Part shown: piece after piece, positions 20,558 through 29,412 of the stretch
How positions within the stretch are numbered: position 1 is the stretch's first letter
How the letters are laid out: every line of letters begins with the position of its first letter
Made by a program: the position numbers and the translations under genes
NCBI RefSeq assembly: GCF_900096995.1
Contig: NZ_OANT01000011.1
Coordinates: 1-64,000 of the forward strand
Direction: 5' to 3'
Length of the DNA: 64,000 bases
Source: Acinetobacter puyangensis
GTDB taxonomy: Bacteria; Pseudomonadota; Gammaproteobacteria; Pseudomonadales; Moraxellaceae
Notes under the pieces: generated by a model
Databases searched by the model: none
Seen by the model: only the letters and a program-made list of their open reading frames with translations
What the model was told of the DNA's origin: nothing

Positions 20558-20612
20558 ATTAGGGCTTGAGGAAAATTTCTTTAGTTTAGTAGAAAGTCGA
20601 ATCAGCCCTAAT
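20558..20612. terminator. Long inverted repeat between convergent genes
   Basis: ATTAGGGCT (20558-20566) and AGCCCTAAT (20604-20612) form a 9-base stem enclosing 37 bases with further weak pairing. It lies between the ends of the GlsB-type gene and the minus-strand gene and overlaps the latter's stop codon. It is a plausible bidirectional terminator but has no long T run. Confidence 0.4.
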
Positions 20613-21237
20613 TTATTTGCTCAATACTCTGATTAATATGTTGCATCAGTGACGTCAATTGCTGACGAGAAATTCGTGTTTCAAATAGTGTGGTTAACCA
20701 GTTACTTTGATGTTTTTTGATATCTTGTATATTTTTCGCATTTTCAATTGCAATAATTAAATTTTTTGCCATTAACCCGGCATATTGTTTTAAGGTTTGT
20801 TGCATTAAAATTTTGATTTCCTCAAAGCTTAATATCGGTAATTCACTGATAATCTCTACAACAGGTTGTTCAATTTTTTCTACAATTACAGATTGTTCAA
20901 CTACAGACTGCTTAACAGAATTTTCAGCAACATTTATGGTTTCATTAGATTCCGAGCTATTTTGTGCTATTGATGACTCAGATTTTGAGATACACGTAAC
21001 GTGTTGCATTGTTAAAGTTCGATCTGAACTTGTTGTTTTAACAGCGTAGATTAGTCCCAATTGCAGTAAAATTTGATAGTTTTCGATACTGGCAATCTTG
21101 TTATACGCTTCTGAATGGTGTTGTTTAAGATCATCCGATTCTAATAGCAATAATAAAGTACGGGCACGTGCAGATAATCGCAAACGTCTTTGCTGAAGCT
21201 CTTCTGTACCTGAGATAGTACGTTTGTAGTGATACAT
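20608..21237 (-). CDS. Hypothetical protein, 209 aa
   Basis: No family is recognised. The N-terminal 60 residues are basic and helical (SARARTLLLLLESDDL), reminiscent of a regulatory or DNA-associated domain but without a convincing HTH. The middle is a low-complexity Ser/Glu/Val region (residues about 85-130). The C-terminal 75 residues are helical (EEIKILMQQTLKQYAGLMAKNLIIAIENA). There is no signal peptide or membrane segment, so it should be cytoplasmic. It is divergent from the MaoC gene at 21427. The gene looks real from its length and codon use. Confidence 0.7.
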   Translation of the reverse strand: MYHYKRTISGTEELQQRRLRLSARARTLLLLLESDDLKQHHSEAYNKIASIENYQILLQLGLIYAVKTTSSDRTLTMQHVTCISKSESSIAQNSSESNETINVAENSVKQSVVEQSVIVEKIEQPVVEIISELPILSFEEIKILMQQTLKQYAGLMAKNLIIAIENAKNIQDIKKHQSNWLTTLFETRISRQQLTSLMQHINQSIEQIN

Positions 21238-21426
21238 AAAAATACTTCACAAAATTTTTGATTTAAATTAGCAAGCTAAAATGACAGGTTGGTGACTTAA
21301 GTTTTTATTTTTTAAGTAAAAATTTGATGGATTTATCAGTTTTTATTAAATTGATGAAAATTTTAACCAAAATAGATTTTAAACATTGTATAGTTTTTAA
21401 TAGTGTATTTTGATAGATACCTTGCT

Positions 21427-21891
21427 ATGCAGAAATTGTATTTGGAAGATTTAAACGTCGGTGATCGTTTTGTTAGTCGTGAATATGAATTAACAGAAGA
21501 AAAAATAAAAAGTTTTGCAAAGGAATATGATCCGCAACCTTTTCATTTAGATGCAGATGCCGCAACAAAGCATCCGATTTTTCAGGGTTTAGCAGGGAGT
21601 GGCTGGCAAACCGCAGCCATTACCATGCGCCTTTGGACAGAATGTATGCCACTCGCAGGTGGATTGGTTGGCTTTGGTGGTGATATACAGTGGAAATTGC
21701 CAACACGCGTCAATGATCGTCTGCATATTGAAGTCGAAATTACAGATATTCGACGCTCGAAATCCAAACCACTACAGGGTGTAGTGTCCTATTTGACTTT
21801 AACGAAAAATCAGCATGGACAGGTTGTACAACAATCAACCACCAATGTACTGGTCTGGAGTAAGGAAGCGCCCAATTTACCTGAATATTAA
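21427..21891 (+). CDS. MaoC-family dehydratase
   Basis: A 154-aa hotdog-fold protein with the MaoC motifs: YDPQPFHLDADAA (catalytic Asp-His) and GLAGSGWQTAAITMRL. Members hydrate or dehydrate acyl-CoA thioesters. The substrate is unknown. The ATG at 21427 is preferred over 21403 because the family begins with YLEDLNVGDRF close to the N-terminus. It stands alone, followed by a strong bidirectional terminator. Confidence 0.9.
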   Translation: MQKLYLEDLNVGDRFVSREYELTEEKIKSFAKEYDPQPFHLDADAATKHPIFQGLAGSGWQTAAITMRLWTECMPLAGGLVGFGGDIQWKLPTRVNDRLHIEVEITDIRRSKSKPLQGVVSYLTLTKNQHGQVVQQSTTNVLVWSKEAPNLPEY

Positions 21892-21922
21892 ATCAGTTCA
21901 GTGCGAAATGAGATCAGACATA

Positions 21923-21957
21923 AAAAAAGCTTAGTCAAGTTGGACTAAGCTTTTTTA
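21923..21957. terminator. Bidirectional rho-independent terminator
   Basis: AAAAAAGCTTAGTC and GACTAAGCTTTTTT form a perfect 14-base stem around a six-base loop, with A and T runs on both sides. It lies between the convergent MaoC gene and the minus-strand solute-binding protein gene and can serve both. Confidence 0.85.
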
Positions 21958-21979
21958 ATTTTAGATAGAAATCCTGTCT

Positions 21980-22978
21980 TTATTCGCCTGCAAGTGAACA
22001 TTCAAAGTTTGAAGGTTCGGCACTACAACGCGCACGTTTTAAAACAGCCGTCATTGAGGCATCGTAGATACCTTGTTTGGTCAACGCAATACGGGAATCA
22101 CGCATCAATTTTTGATAGCCTTCTTTATCTCCGGCAGGAATGTCCATTTTATATTTTGCCGGGATCGCAGCTTCGAGTTTGGCAATGGTACTAAAGGATT
22201 TTGGCAACTGTTTTACAAACCAATCACGGGATTTTTGTCCGAAACCAGTAGGGAATTTACTTGGATTTACAATAACATTGCCGGTAACTTGCAGGATTGG
22301 AAAGTTGACCATGGCGCCCTTGGACCCTAAACCTTTATATAATTCCAGGGGTTTGAATGCATAGGCTGGCGCACCAATAATATCCACCTGTCCGTTATTG
22401 AATTTTGAACCAAAATTTGTAACATCAGAAGAAACAGGTTGTGCACCAATCTGTTGAACCATCTTTTTCTGGGCCTGATCGTAATCTAGCACAGCAATTT
22501 TTTTACCGGCAGCTTTTGCTACAGTATTGATGCTACGGTCATTAACGAATAAGTAAGCAGCCCCCATTGGTGCAATACCGACAACTTCATAACGTTTGTT
22601 TGCACTAACCATTTTGGCTGCATTACGGCTATTTAAGGCAAAGCTAATGGCACTTTGCGCCACTTTATTGTTGGGAACGCCACCGATAGAGTCAATGGAA
22701 CCAACAAATTTATTATATTCACGACCTCGCATTGCGGTTAGGCTGACACCATCGCATTTCCCAGCCTTAAAATCTTCATTTGCAACGCGTTCATCGGTAT
22801 AGGGCTTTAAACTGACATCTGCACCCCAAGCTTTGGCTTGTAAGGCCCATTCTTTCAATTGTTGATATGATTCACCTTGCGCACCTAATAAATCGAAAAC
22901 ACACACGGTCGCTGCTTGAGTATTACTGACTGCAGCAAAAGCTGAGGTTGCCATTATCACAAGAGCCAATTTTTTCAT
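21980..22978 (-). CDS. Putative periplasmic solute-binding protein
   Basis: A 332-aa secreted protein. The N-terminus MKKLALVIMATSAFAAVSNTQA is a signal peptide with cleavage after TQA. The mature protein has an alternating alpha/beta pattern like periplasmic binding proteins (ATVCVFDLLGAQGESY; GKKIAVLDYDQAQKKMVQQ), and two Cys near the C-terminus could form a disulfide. It resembles Acinetobacter proteins annotated as putative solute-binding proteins. No transporter genes are adjacent, so partner and ligand are unknown. Confidence 0.8.
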   Translation of the reverse strand: MKKLALVIMATSAFAAVSNTQAATVCVFDLLGAQGESYQQLKEWALQAKAWGADVSLKPYTDERVANEDFKAGKCDGVSLTAMRGREYNKFVGSIDSIGGVPNNKVAQSAISFALNSRNAAKMVSANKRYEVVGIAPMGAAYLFVNDRSINTVAKAAGKKIAVLDYDQAQKKMVQQIGAQPVSSDVTNFGSKFNNGQVDIIGAPAYAFKPLELYKGLGSKGAMVNFPILQVTGNVIVNPSKFPTGFGQKSRDWFVKQLPKSFSTIAKLEAAIPAKYKMDIPAGDKEGYQKLMRDSRIALTKQGIYDASMTAVLKRARCSAEPSNFECSLAGE

Positions 22979-23267
22979 CTTTCAATCATCCTAATCAGAT
23001 TTTTTATTTTGGGAGGAAAAGATCCTTATCCAACACACTAAAATAATATATTGCAAATCCTGAAAAGAATAGAGTAATTACTCCAAAATTAGCAGCTTTT
23101 TGTACAATTTCCTTTAAATATTGATGAAATTCACGCTCGATGATCATTTTATTTTGTTTGTCTCAGATTTTTTGATTCGTCACAGGCTTATTTGAGTACG
23201 AATATAATTTCTATACACTCCAGAAATTGATTACAATGCCCCAGTCTTGATAATTATCCTACTCGTA

Positions 23268-25187
23268 ATGATACAACTGCAAAATTTAGCGATTCGACGT
23301 GGTTCCCGTGCACTGTTTCAACATGCCAACATGCAAATTCATCCTGGCTGGAAAGTGGGTCTAACCGGGGTAAATGGTGCAGGAAAATCATCCCTATTTG
23401 CAGCTTTATTGGGGCAACTCAGTGCCGATGAAGGTGAGCTTATTCGTCCGCAGACATGGACTGTGGCGCATATGGCCCAGGAAATCGAAGCACTTGATGT
23501 TACTGCACTGGATTTTGTGCTGGCGGGCGATGATGAATACTGGACGATCTGGCAACAATTGCAAGACAGTGATCGTTTAAGCACAGATCAACTGGCGCAT
23601 TTACATGGCCGTTTTGATGAGATTCATGGTTATGCAGCGCCTGCTAAAGCAGCACAATTATTGGCTGGTCTGGGCTTTATGGAGCAACAACTTAGCCACA
23701 CAGTAAAAAGTTTTTCCGGTGGTTGGCGGATGCGTTTAAATCTGGCTCGAACCCTGATGAGTCGTTCCGATTTATTATTACTTGATGAACCGACCAACCA
23801 TTTGGATCTTGATGCGATCTTATGGCTGGAAGACTGGCTGAAGGCTTATTCCGGTACATTGGTACTGATTTCGCATGACCGAGATTTTCTCGATGCGGTC
23901 ACCGATCATATTTTGCATATTGAGAATGGTGAGCTGACGCTTTATACCGGTAATTATTCTACGTTTGAAACCACGCGTAGCGAGCGTCTGGCACAACATC
24001 AACAAGCATTTGAAAAACAGCAAGAAACTCGGGCACATCTACAAAAATTTATTGACCGGTTTAAAGCCAAAGCGACCAAAGCACGGCAGGCGCAAAGCCG
24101 TATTAAGCAACTGGAACGGATGCAAACACTTGCACCTGCACATGTGGATACGCCTTTTACCTTTAGTTTTCGTGAACCGTCCAAAATGAGTTCACCGTTA
24201 TTGATGTTGCATGATGCAAGTATAGGTTATGCAGGCAAAGTGATTGCTGAAAAAATTAATCTGCAAATTACTCCAAGTACCCGTTTGGGTTTGCTCGGGA
24301 TGAATGGGGCAGGCAAATCAACATTAATTAAATCATTGGTCGGCGATTTACCGCTTTTAGCGGGTGAACGTCAGGCATCGGAATTACTCAATATCGGTTA
24401 TTTTGCCCAGCATCAAATGGATGCACTGGATGATCAAGCCAGCCCGATGTTACAACTTGCCCGAATTGCTGATAAAAGTATTTCTGAAGCTGCTTTACGC
24501 TCATTTTTAGGCAGTTTTGGTTTTAGTGGTGAGCGTATGGACACGCCGTGCCAAAGCTTTTCGGGTGGAGAACGGGCACGTCTGGCCTTGTCCTTGATTG
24601 TGTGGCAGCGTCCCAATGTCTTGATTCTGGATGAACCGACCAACCATCTGGATCTGGATATGCGTCATGCTTTAACCATGGCATTACAAGACTTTGATGG
24701 GGCGGTGGTGCTGGTTTCACATGAACGTCAATTAATTGCTTCGGTCTGTGATGATTTGCTGTTGGTTCATGGTGGCCAATGTACCGCATTTGAGGGGGAT
24801 TTGCAGGATTATGCCAAATGGCTAAGAGAAGCACGCCAACAGCATATCAATGCACAAAATGCCTTACAACAAAGTCAATCTTCTGAAATTAAAGTGCAAA
24901 AGGTGGACAAAGAAGCGCAACGTAAGGAAGCTGCTCGCCGCCGTGAATTAACCCGTCCGATTCGTAAGCATATTGAAAAAATTGAAAGTCAGATTGAGAA
25001 AATTCAGCCACGTTTATTACAGATTGATGTGCAATTGGCCGATACAGCATTGTATGAGGCCCAGCGCAAAGACGATCTATTGAAGTTGATGAATGAGCAG
25101 TCCGAATTAAAAACTCAACAGGCACTATTGGAAGAGCAAATGCTGGAATTGATGATGGAACTAGAAACGCTGGAAGACGGTTTTTAG
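23268..25187 (+). CDS. ABC-F family ATPase, YheS type
   Basis: A 639-aa protein with two ABC domains and no membrane segments. Walker A motifs are GVNGAGKSSLF and GMNGAGKSTLI, with signatures SFSGGWRMRLNLA and SFSGGERARLALS. Walker B motifs are LLLLDEPTNHLDLD and LILDEPTNHLDLD. The linker QSRIKQLERM and the C-terminal coiled coil (residues about 545-635) match YheS rather than EttA. ABC-F proteins act on the ribosome as translation factors. The ATG at 23268 matches the family N-terminus (MIQLQNLAIRRG) better than 23247. Confidence 0.93.
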   Translation: MIQLQNLAIRRGSRALFQHANMQIHPGWKVGLTGVNGAGKSSLFAALLGQLSADEGELIRPQTWTVAHMAQEIEALDVTALDFVLAGDDEYWTIWQQLQDSDRLSTDQLAHLHGRFDEIHGYAAPAKAAQLLAGLGFMEQQLSHTVKSFSGGWRMRLNLARTLMSRSDLLLLDEPTNHLDLDAILWLEDWLKAYSGTLVLISHDRDFLDAVTDHILHIENGELTLYTGNYSTFETTRSERLAQHQQAFEKQQETRAHLQKFIDRFKAKATKARQAQSRIKQLERMQTLAPAHVDTPFTFSFREPSKMSSPLLMLHDASIGYAGKVIAEKINLQITPSTRLGLLGMNGAGKSTLIKSLVGDLPLLAGERQASELLNIGYFAQHQMDALDDQASPMLQLARIADKSISEAALRSFLGSFGFSGERMDTPCQSFSGGERARLALSLIVWQRPNVLILDEPTNHLDLDMRHALTMALQDFDGAVVLVSHERQLIASVCDDLLLVHGGQCTAFEGDLQDYAKWLREARQQHINAQNALQQSQSSEIKVQKVDKEAQRKEAARRRELTRPIRKHIEKIESQIEKIQPRLLQIDVQLADTALYEAQRKDDLLKLMNEQSELKTQQALLEEQMLELMMELETLEDGF

Positions 25188-25217
25188 GAATAATCGTACA
25201 GGGAAAAGGGTTCATCA

Positions 25218-25896
25218 ATGAAGCAGGTTATCTTGGCACAAACGCAGCATATTCAGTCGATTATAGATTTGGTCAATCAGGTTAAGTAAACTATCATGCA
25301 GTGTATTAAAAAATAAAAGATTAGTTACGCCGGAGTCTTACATTATTTACTCATATATTAGAATTAACCTTCGGTTCGACCTACTTTTCTTTCGGGAAAA
25401 GTAGGCAAAACCATTTGTCAGTTGCAAACTCGGTCAAATACTATTATTAATTAAATGCATTGAAAAACGTTATTAAAAAAATGTAATCCTGACCTCGAAC
25501 AAGCAACTGACGTTTCCACGTCTCATATTTCTTCTATTTATCTAATATTGAACAAAAAAGATGTTTGATGATGCGTTAGTCATAGCCTGTGTACATATTG
25601 AAAAGCATCTGGATTATGCCTATATCAGTATGTTGAGTACCCATATTAATTATCAGAATCAGGGTATTGGCAAAACCATGCTATCAGCAGCCGAGCAATT
25701 TATTGGGGAAAATCTGTCAGTTCAATATATTGAAATGTCGTTACTTTCCGCACGTAAGGAATTAATCGCATTCTATCAACGACGTGGTTATCAACTCAAT
25801 GGACAGGTTCAGGCTTATCCATCTGATGCAGGTGTAGGAACACCACGGATTGATGATTTATACGTGCTGACGATGCGAAAGAATCGGGTTTTTTAG
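25218..25896 (+). pseudogene. GNAT N-acetyltransferase, disrupted
   Basis: The first fragment (25218-25289, ATG to TAA) reads MKQVILAQTQHIQSIIDLVN, a typical GNAT N-terminus, then breaks off. The second (25561-25896) carries the acetyl-CoA-binding core (STHINYQNQGIGKTMLSAAEQF) and the C-terminal FYQRRGYQLNGQ. About 45 residues expected between them are missing and replaced by some 270 bases of non-coding sequence with inverted repeats. The 111-aa C-terminal piece could be translated, but a complete fold is unlikely. The downstream gene on the other strand is unrelated. Confidence 0.75.
25290..25550. repeat. Non-coding repeat-like insert inside the GNAT gene
   Basis: This stretch contains a hairpin, CCTACTTTTC with GGGAAAAGTAGG around 25380-25405, and a larger inverted pair, GTCAGTTGC (25417-25425) with GCAACTGAC (25503-25511), followed by related flanks on both sides. 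It has no open frame and interrupts an otherwise recognisable gene, which suggests an inserted intergenic-type repeat with loss of the original sequence. Confidence 0.55.
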
Positions 25897-25919
25897 ATTT
25901 CGTGTCAAGTATATGTCGA

Positions 25920-26408
25920 TTATTGAGGCAATCTAAAATAAGAATAACTGACATTTTTATCTTTATACACATCATGACTTCTTTGTTTAAAGTCAGAGAC
26001 CCAGTTTTGTCCACTGTAGCCTGCGATATGACCGTATTTATGCTTTTGGGTGCGATGAATAATATAAATATCACCTTCTTTGGGCTGATCAAAAGAAGGT
26101 TTGATTTGACGATATCCTAATGATAATAGGGTATTTCCCCAATCTGAGGCAGCAACGGGATGGGATTGAATTTTTGCCCCGGCAGATTGCAGTGCAATAC
26201 GAATACTTTTTGCACATTTACTGCTACTGGTTTGACGATTGATATTTTTTAACTTATTGGTGAATTCATCCAGATTGAAATATTTAGCTGCCAAACCACG
26301 CATACCGCTAAACGGTCCCGAATGCGGCGTTGACGACTCGACAATCACTTGTGCTGGAGGTGTAGTATTTAGATAAGCGGCTTCAGAGGTAGAATAATCG
26401 TAAATCAT
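25920..26408 (-). CDS. Putative cysteine amidase (NlpC/CHAP-like, possible T6SS Tae-type)
   Basis: A 162-aa protein with a catalytic-looking Cys in SSKCAKSIRIALQSAG (Cys65) and His in HKYGHIAGYSGQNWVSDF (His127), the order and spacing of small papain-like peptidoglycan amidases. It has no signal peptide, which for a peptidoglycan enzyme would fit export by another route such as type VI secretion. However, no immunity gene, VgrG or PAAR is seen nearby. It is convergent with the broken GNAT gene. Assignment to the superfamily is moderately sure; the effector role is inference. Confidence 0.6.
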   Translation of the reverse strand: MIYDYSTSEAAYLNTTPPAQVIVESSTPHSGPFSGMRGLAAKYFNLDEFTNKLKNINRQTSSSKCAKSIRIALQSAGAKIQSHPVAASDWGNTLLSLGYRQIKPSFDQPKEGDIYIIHRTQKHKYGHIAGYSGQNWVSDFKQRSHDVYKDKNVSYSYFRLPQ

Positions 26409-26531
26409 AACAACATCATGAAATCTAAGACGGCAGTATAAATAACATAAATCTCTTCAAAAAGGCACAAATGTAATATTTTGAAATATTATTACATTGC
26501 AATTTTATCTTTTTTACTTTGTCTGCATTGA

Positions 26532-27680
26532 TTAAATATGCGTTATCGCCCCCAAAACACGAACGCCTTTTGCACCAGTGACCGCAGGTAAATTACCAGA
26601 TAATCCTTCACAAAAACGCATTGCTAACCAGGCAAAGGCAGTGGCTTCCACCCATGTCGGTGCGAGTCCCAGCACTTCTGTGGTTTGTACACTCCATTCA
26701 TGTTTGCGCAAACGCCAGCGTAATTGTTCCAGTAGATGGCTATTAAATGCGCCACCACCACAGACATAGACTTCACCTGTTGGCATGATGTCCTTACTAC
26801 GATAAATGGCTTTCTTGATTGCCCTTGTGGTGAGTTTCATCAAGGTTGCCTGTATATTTTCCGGGGTATCTTCTAATTCATCATATTCAAGTTCATTGCG
26901 CCAATCGGCAAGCTGGTCATCAAGCCATTCCAGATTAAAATCTTCTCGTCCGGTACTTTTAGGGGGTTCTTTGGAAAAATATTCATGGGCCTGCAAGCGA
27001 TCTAGTAATGATCGGATTGGGTGTCCATAGGCCGCCCAATTGCCATTTTCATCATAGGGATTGCCTGTATAACGCTCACACCAAGCATCCATCAGGATAT
27101 TGGCAGGCCCGGTGTCATAGCCATAGACAGCATCAGATTGACCCGCTGGTAGCATGGTAATATTGGCAATTCCACCCAGATTGAGAATGACCCGATGAAT
27201 GGAATCATGCTGGAATAAGGTTTGATGGAAAGCAGGAACCAGTGGCGCACCTTGTCCACCTGCTGCCAGATCACGACTACGGAAATCATATACCACCGGA
27301 ATGTTGGTTAATTCCGTAATTAAATGCGGATCACCAATTTGCAGGCTAAAACCACTTTCCGGACGATGACGAATAGTTTGACCATGAGACCCAATGGCAC
27401 GAATTTTCGTGCGATCCAGTTGATTCTCATCAATCAGGCGATTAATGCCTTCCCCGATCATACGACCCAATGCCACATGAACAATGCCCATGCGGTCAAT
27501 TTCATTATCATCAGGTAAAGTCAGTGCCATAAGCTGGTCACGTAAATCTTCTTCGAATTGCAATGTTAGGGTGGCGTGTAACTTGATTTTATAGGATGCC
27601 AAAGGATCAAAAGATGCAGCAACCAGATCAAGTCCATCCATGCTCGTGCCTGTCATTACGCCAATATATAATGAAGTCAT
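26532..27680 (-). CDS. anmK: Anhydro-N-acetylmuramic acid kinase
   Basis: A 382-aa kinase that opens and phosphorylates 1,6-anhydro-MurNAc in peptidoglycan recycling. The N-terminus YIGVMTGTSMDGLDLV is the family hallmark. The phosphate-binding region (GGIANITML) and VYVCGGGAFNSHLLEQL are also present. The ATG at 27680 is the family start; the longer frame to 27812 would run into tyrS on the other strand. It is divergent from tyrS with a 77-base shared promoter region. Confidence 0.96.
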   Translation of the reverse strand: MTSLYIGVMTGTSMDGLDLVAASFDPLASYKIKLHATLTLQFEEDLRDQLMALTLPDDNEIDRMGIVHVALGRMIGEGINRLIDENQLDRTKIRAIGSHGQTIRHRPESGFSLQIGDPHLITELTNIPVVYDFRSRDLAAGGQGAPLVPAFHQTLFQHDSIHRVILNLGGIANITMLPAGQSDAVYGYDTGPANILMDAWCERYTGNPYDENGNWAAYGHPIRSLLDRLQAHEYFSKEPPKSTGREDFNLEWLDDQLADWRNELEYDELEDTPENIQATLMKLTTRAIKKAIYRSKDIMPTGEVYVCGGGAFNSHLLEQLRWRLRKHEWSVQTTEVLGLAPTWVEATAFAWLAMRFCEGLSGNLPAVTGAKGVRVLGAITHI

Positions 27681-27757
27681 GCTGTCGATGCCTGCATTTG
27701 CCGAAAAAAATGTTAGTATATCGCACAAATTGAAAGTTATAACTATTGGATTTTGTG

Positions 27758-28972
27758 ATGAGTACTTTTCTACCCGCCGAAGAACAACTTGCCCTGATTC
27801 AACGTGGCACACATGAGATTGTTTCTGAAGAAGATTTATTGAAAAAATTGAAACAAAACCGTCCCTTACGGATTAAGGCCGGTTTTGATCCGACAGCACC
27901 AGATTTGCATCTGGGGCACACGGTTTTAATTAATAAACTGAAAGTATTTCAGGACTTGGGCCATGAAGTTTTATTTCTGATCGGCGATTATACTGCCATG
28001 ATCGGCGATCCAACGGGTAAAAGTGCGACGCGTCCACCATTGTCCCGCGAACAGGTAGAAGAAAACGCCAAAACCTATCAGGAACAAGTGTTTAAAATTC
28101 TTGATCCGGCCAAAACCAAAGTGGTGTTTAACTCGGAATGGTTTAGCCAGAAATCTGCGGCAGATCTGATTCAACTGGCAAGCCAGCAAACCGTTGCCCG
28201 TATGCTGGAACGAAATGATTTCTCCCAGCGTTATCAAAGTGAACAACCGATTGCAATCCATGAATTTTTATATCCACTGGTACAAGGCTATGATTCTGTT
28301 GCACTACAGGCCGATGTAGAACTTGGCGGTACTGATCAAACCTTTAACCTGTTGATGGGACGTACCTTACAAGGCCGTTTTGATCAAGAGCCACAAGTCT
28401 GTATTACTGTACCGATTCTCGAAGGTTTGGATGGCGTGAAAAAAATGTCTAAATCTTTGGGGAACTATATCGGGGTGTTTGATGCACCGGGTGCAATGTA
28501 CCAAAAAATATTGTCCATGCCGGATAGTTTGATTGAACGCTATTTTGAATTACTCAGTTTTAAAACCATGGATGAAATTGAGGCTTTACTTAAAGAAATG
28601 GCAGAAGGACGTAATCCGCAGGAGATCAAGCGTATTTTGGCATTGGAACTGGTGGAGCGCTTCCATGATGCCGATGCGGCTGCCAATGCACATAAGAGTG
28701 CCGGCAATCGTATTGTGGATGGTGAAATTCCGGAGGATATTCCGGAAGTGAGCATTTCATTAAGTGAAAATGGCACAGAAATCTTTATTTCTTCCATCTT
28801 ACGTTTGGCAAATCTCACCAAAAATGCTGCGCAAGCCAAAGATGCTGTTGCGCGAGGCGCTGTAAAAGTCGATGGGGAGGTGGTCGATGCGTCATTCTCG
28901 GTAAATGAGCCAAAAACAGTGGTCATTCAGGCAGGTAAAAAAGCCATTGCACGAGTGACTTTTGTTGCTTAA
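27758..28972 (+). CDS. tyrS: Tyrosyl-tRNA synthetase
   Basis: A 404-aa class I aminoacyl-tRNA synthetase. The HIGH motif appears as HLGHTVL in [18 protein letters not shown] and the KMSKS loop as [11 protein letters not shown]-terminal S4-like RNA-binding domain (residues about 340-404, [21 protein letters not shown]) completes it. This is the TyrRS subgroup common in Acinetobacter and Pseudomonas. The ATG at 27758 ([10 protein letters not shown]) is preferred to 27746. A hairpin about 55 bases after the stop may terminate it. Confidence 0.96.
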   Translation: MSTFLPAEEQLALIQRGTHEIVSEEDLLKKLKQNRPLRIKAGFDPTAPDLHLGHTVLINKLKVFQDLGHEVLFLIGDYTAMIGDPTGKSATRPPLSREQVEENAKTYQEQVFKILDPAKTKVVFNSEWFSQKSAADLIQLASQQTVARMLERNDFSQRYQSEQPIAIHEFLYPLVQGYDSVALQADVELGGTDQTFNLLMGRTLQGRFDQEPQVCITVPILEGLDGVKKMSKSLGNYIGVFDAPGAMYQKILSMPDSLIERYFELLSFKTMDEIEALLKEMAEGRNPQEIKRILALELVERFHDADAAANAHKSAGNRIVDGEIPEDIPEVSISLSENGTEIFISSILRLANLTKNAAQAKDAVARGAVKVDGEVVDASFSVNEPKTVVIQAGKKAIARVTFVA

Positions 28973-28979
28973 TGGGATC

Positions 28980-29062
28980 TTGCATTTGCTTGTTTTTTGT
29001 TCTATATTAAATCTAACTTGGAGGAGAGGTTAGGTAGCTGTCACTACCCAACCCTTGTTTTC
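28980..29062 (+). ncRNA. Candidate small RNA (possible type I antitoxin) downstream of tyrS
   Basis: A sigma70-like promoter (TTGCAT 28980-28985, 17-base spacer, TATATT 29003-29008) starts eight bases after the tyrS stop. A hairpin follows: 29028-29037 with 29044-29053, GGTTAGGTAG pairing CTACCCAACC with one mismatch, then CTTGTTTTCTT. The predicted RNA of about 48 nt ends at the stop codon of a small hydrophobic frame on the opposite strand. The hairpin could instead only terminate tyrS. Confidence 0.45.
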
Positions 29063-29128
29063 TTAGTATGCTGATCTAGCGATCAGTACCAAGAGAACAA
29101 TTACAATGATAAAGGTAAGTCGGGTCAT
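29063..29128 (-). CDS. 21-aa hydrophobic peptide, candidate type I toxin
   Basis: ATG at 29126-29128, TAA at 29063-29065. The product starts MTRLTF, has a run of Ile/Val/Leu (residues 5-17) and ends ARSAY, i.e. a single membrane-spanning peptide. The Shine-Dalgarno TTGGAGAG is ideally spaced. Its presumed 5' leader contains a stable hairpin (29165-29197), and its 3' end abuts a candidate convergent RNA. These are features of type I toxins, but conservation is unknown. Confidence 0.45.
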   Translation of the reverse strand: MTRLTFIIVIVLLVLIARSAY

Positions 29129-29412
29129 TGTATCTCTCCAAGGCATTTGTAACATTTAACTGTTACGGGTCATTAACGCCGTAAGGCGTTAACCCGTGTA
29201 TTGAAAACGATAATATTTGAATAATCAAGTTTAAAAAATGAACATCCCAGAAAATCCGACAAAGTGATTTGTGCTCATTGATAGAAAATAAATTTATTTA
29301 TAAATCAATTAAATAGTATTAATTTAAAAAATAATTGTAAATAAAATGATACTTTTTCCAATCTCAATTGTTATATAAGTAAGACCATTCAAGATTCTTG
29401 TCGTAGATCAGT
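29129..29412. other. AT-rich gap with a leader hairpin
   Basis: It contains a stem-loop with ACGGGT...ACCCGT outer and TAACGCC...GGCGTTA inner arms, loop GTAA (29165-29197). Upstream, TATTAT on the minus strand could be a -10 for the small peptide gene. The remainder (29220-29410) is featureless AT-rich sequence before fecR's end. Confidence 0.5.
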
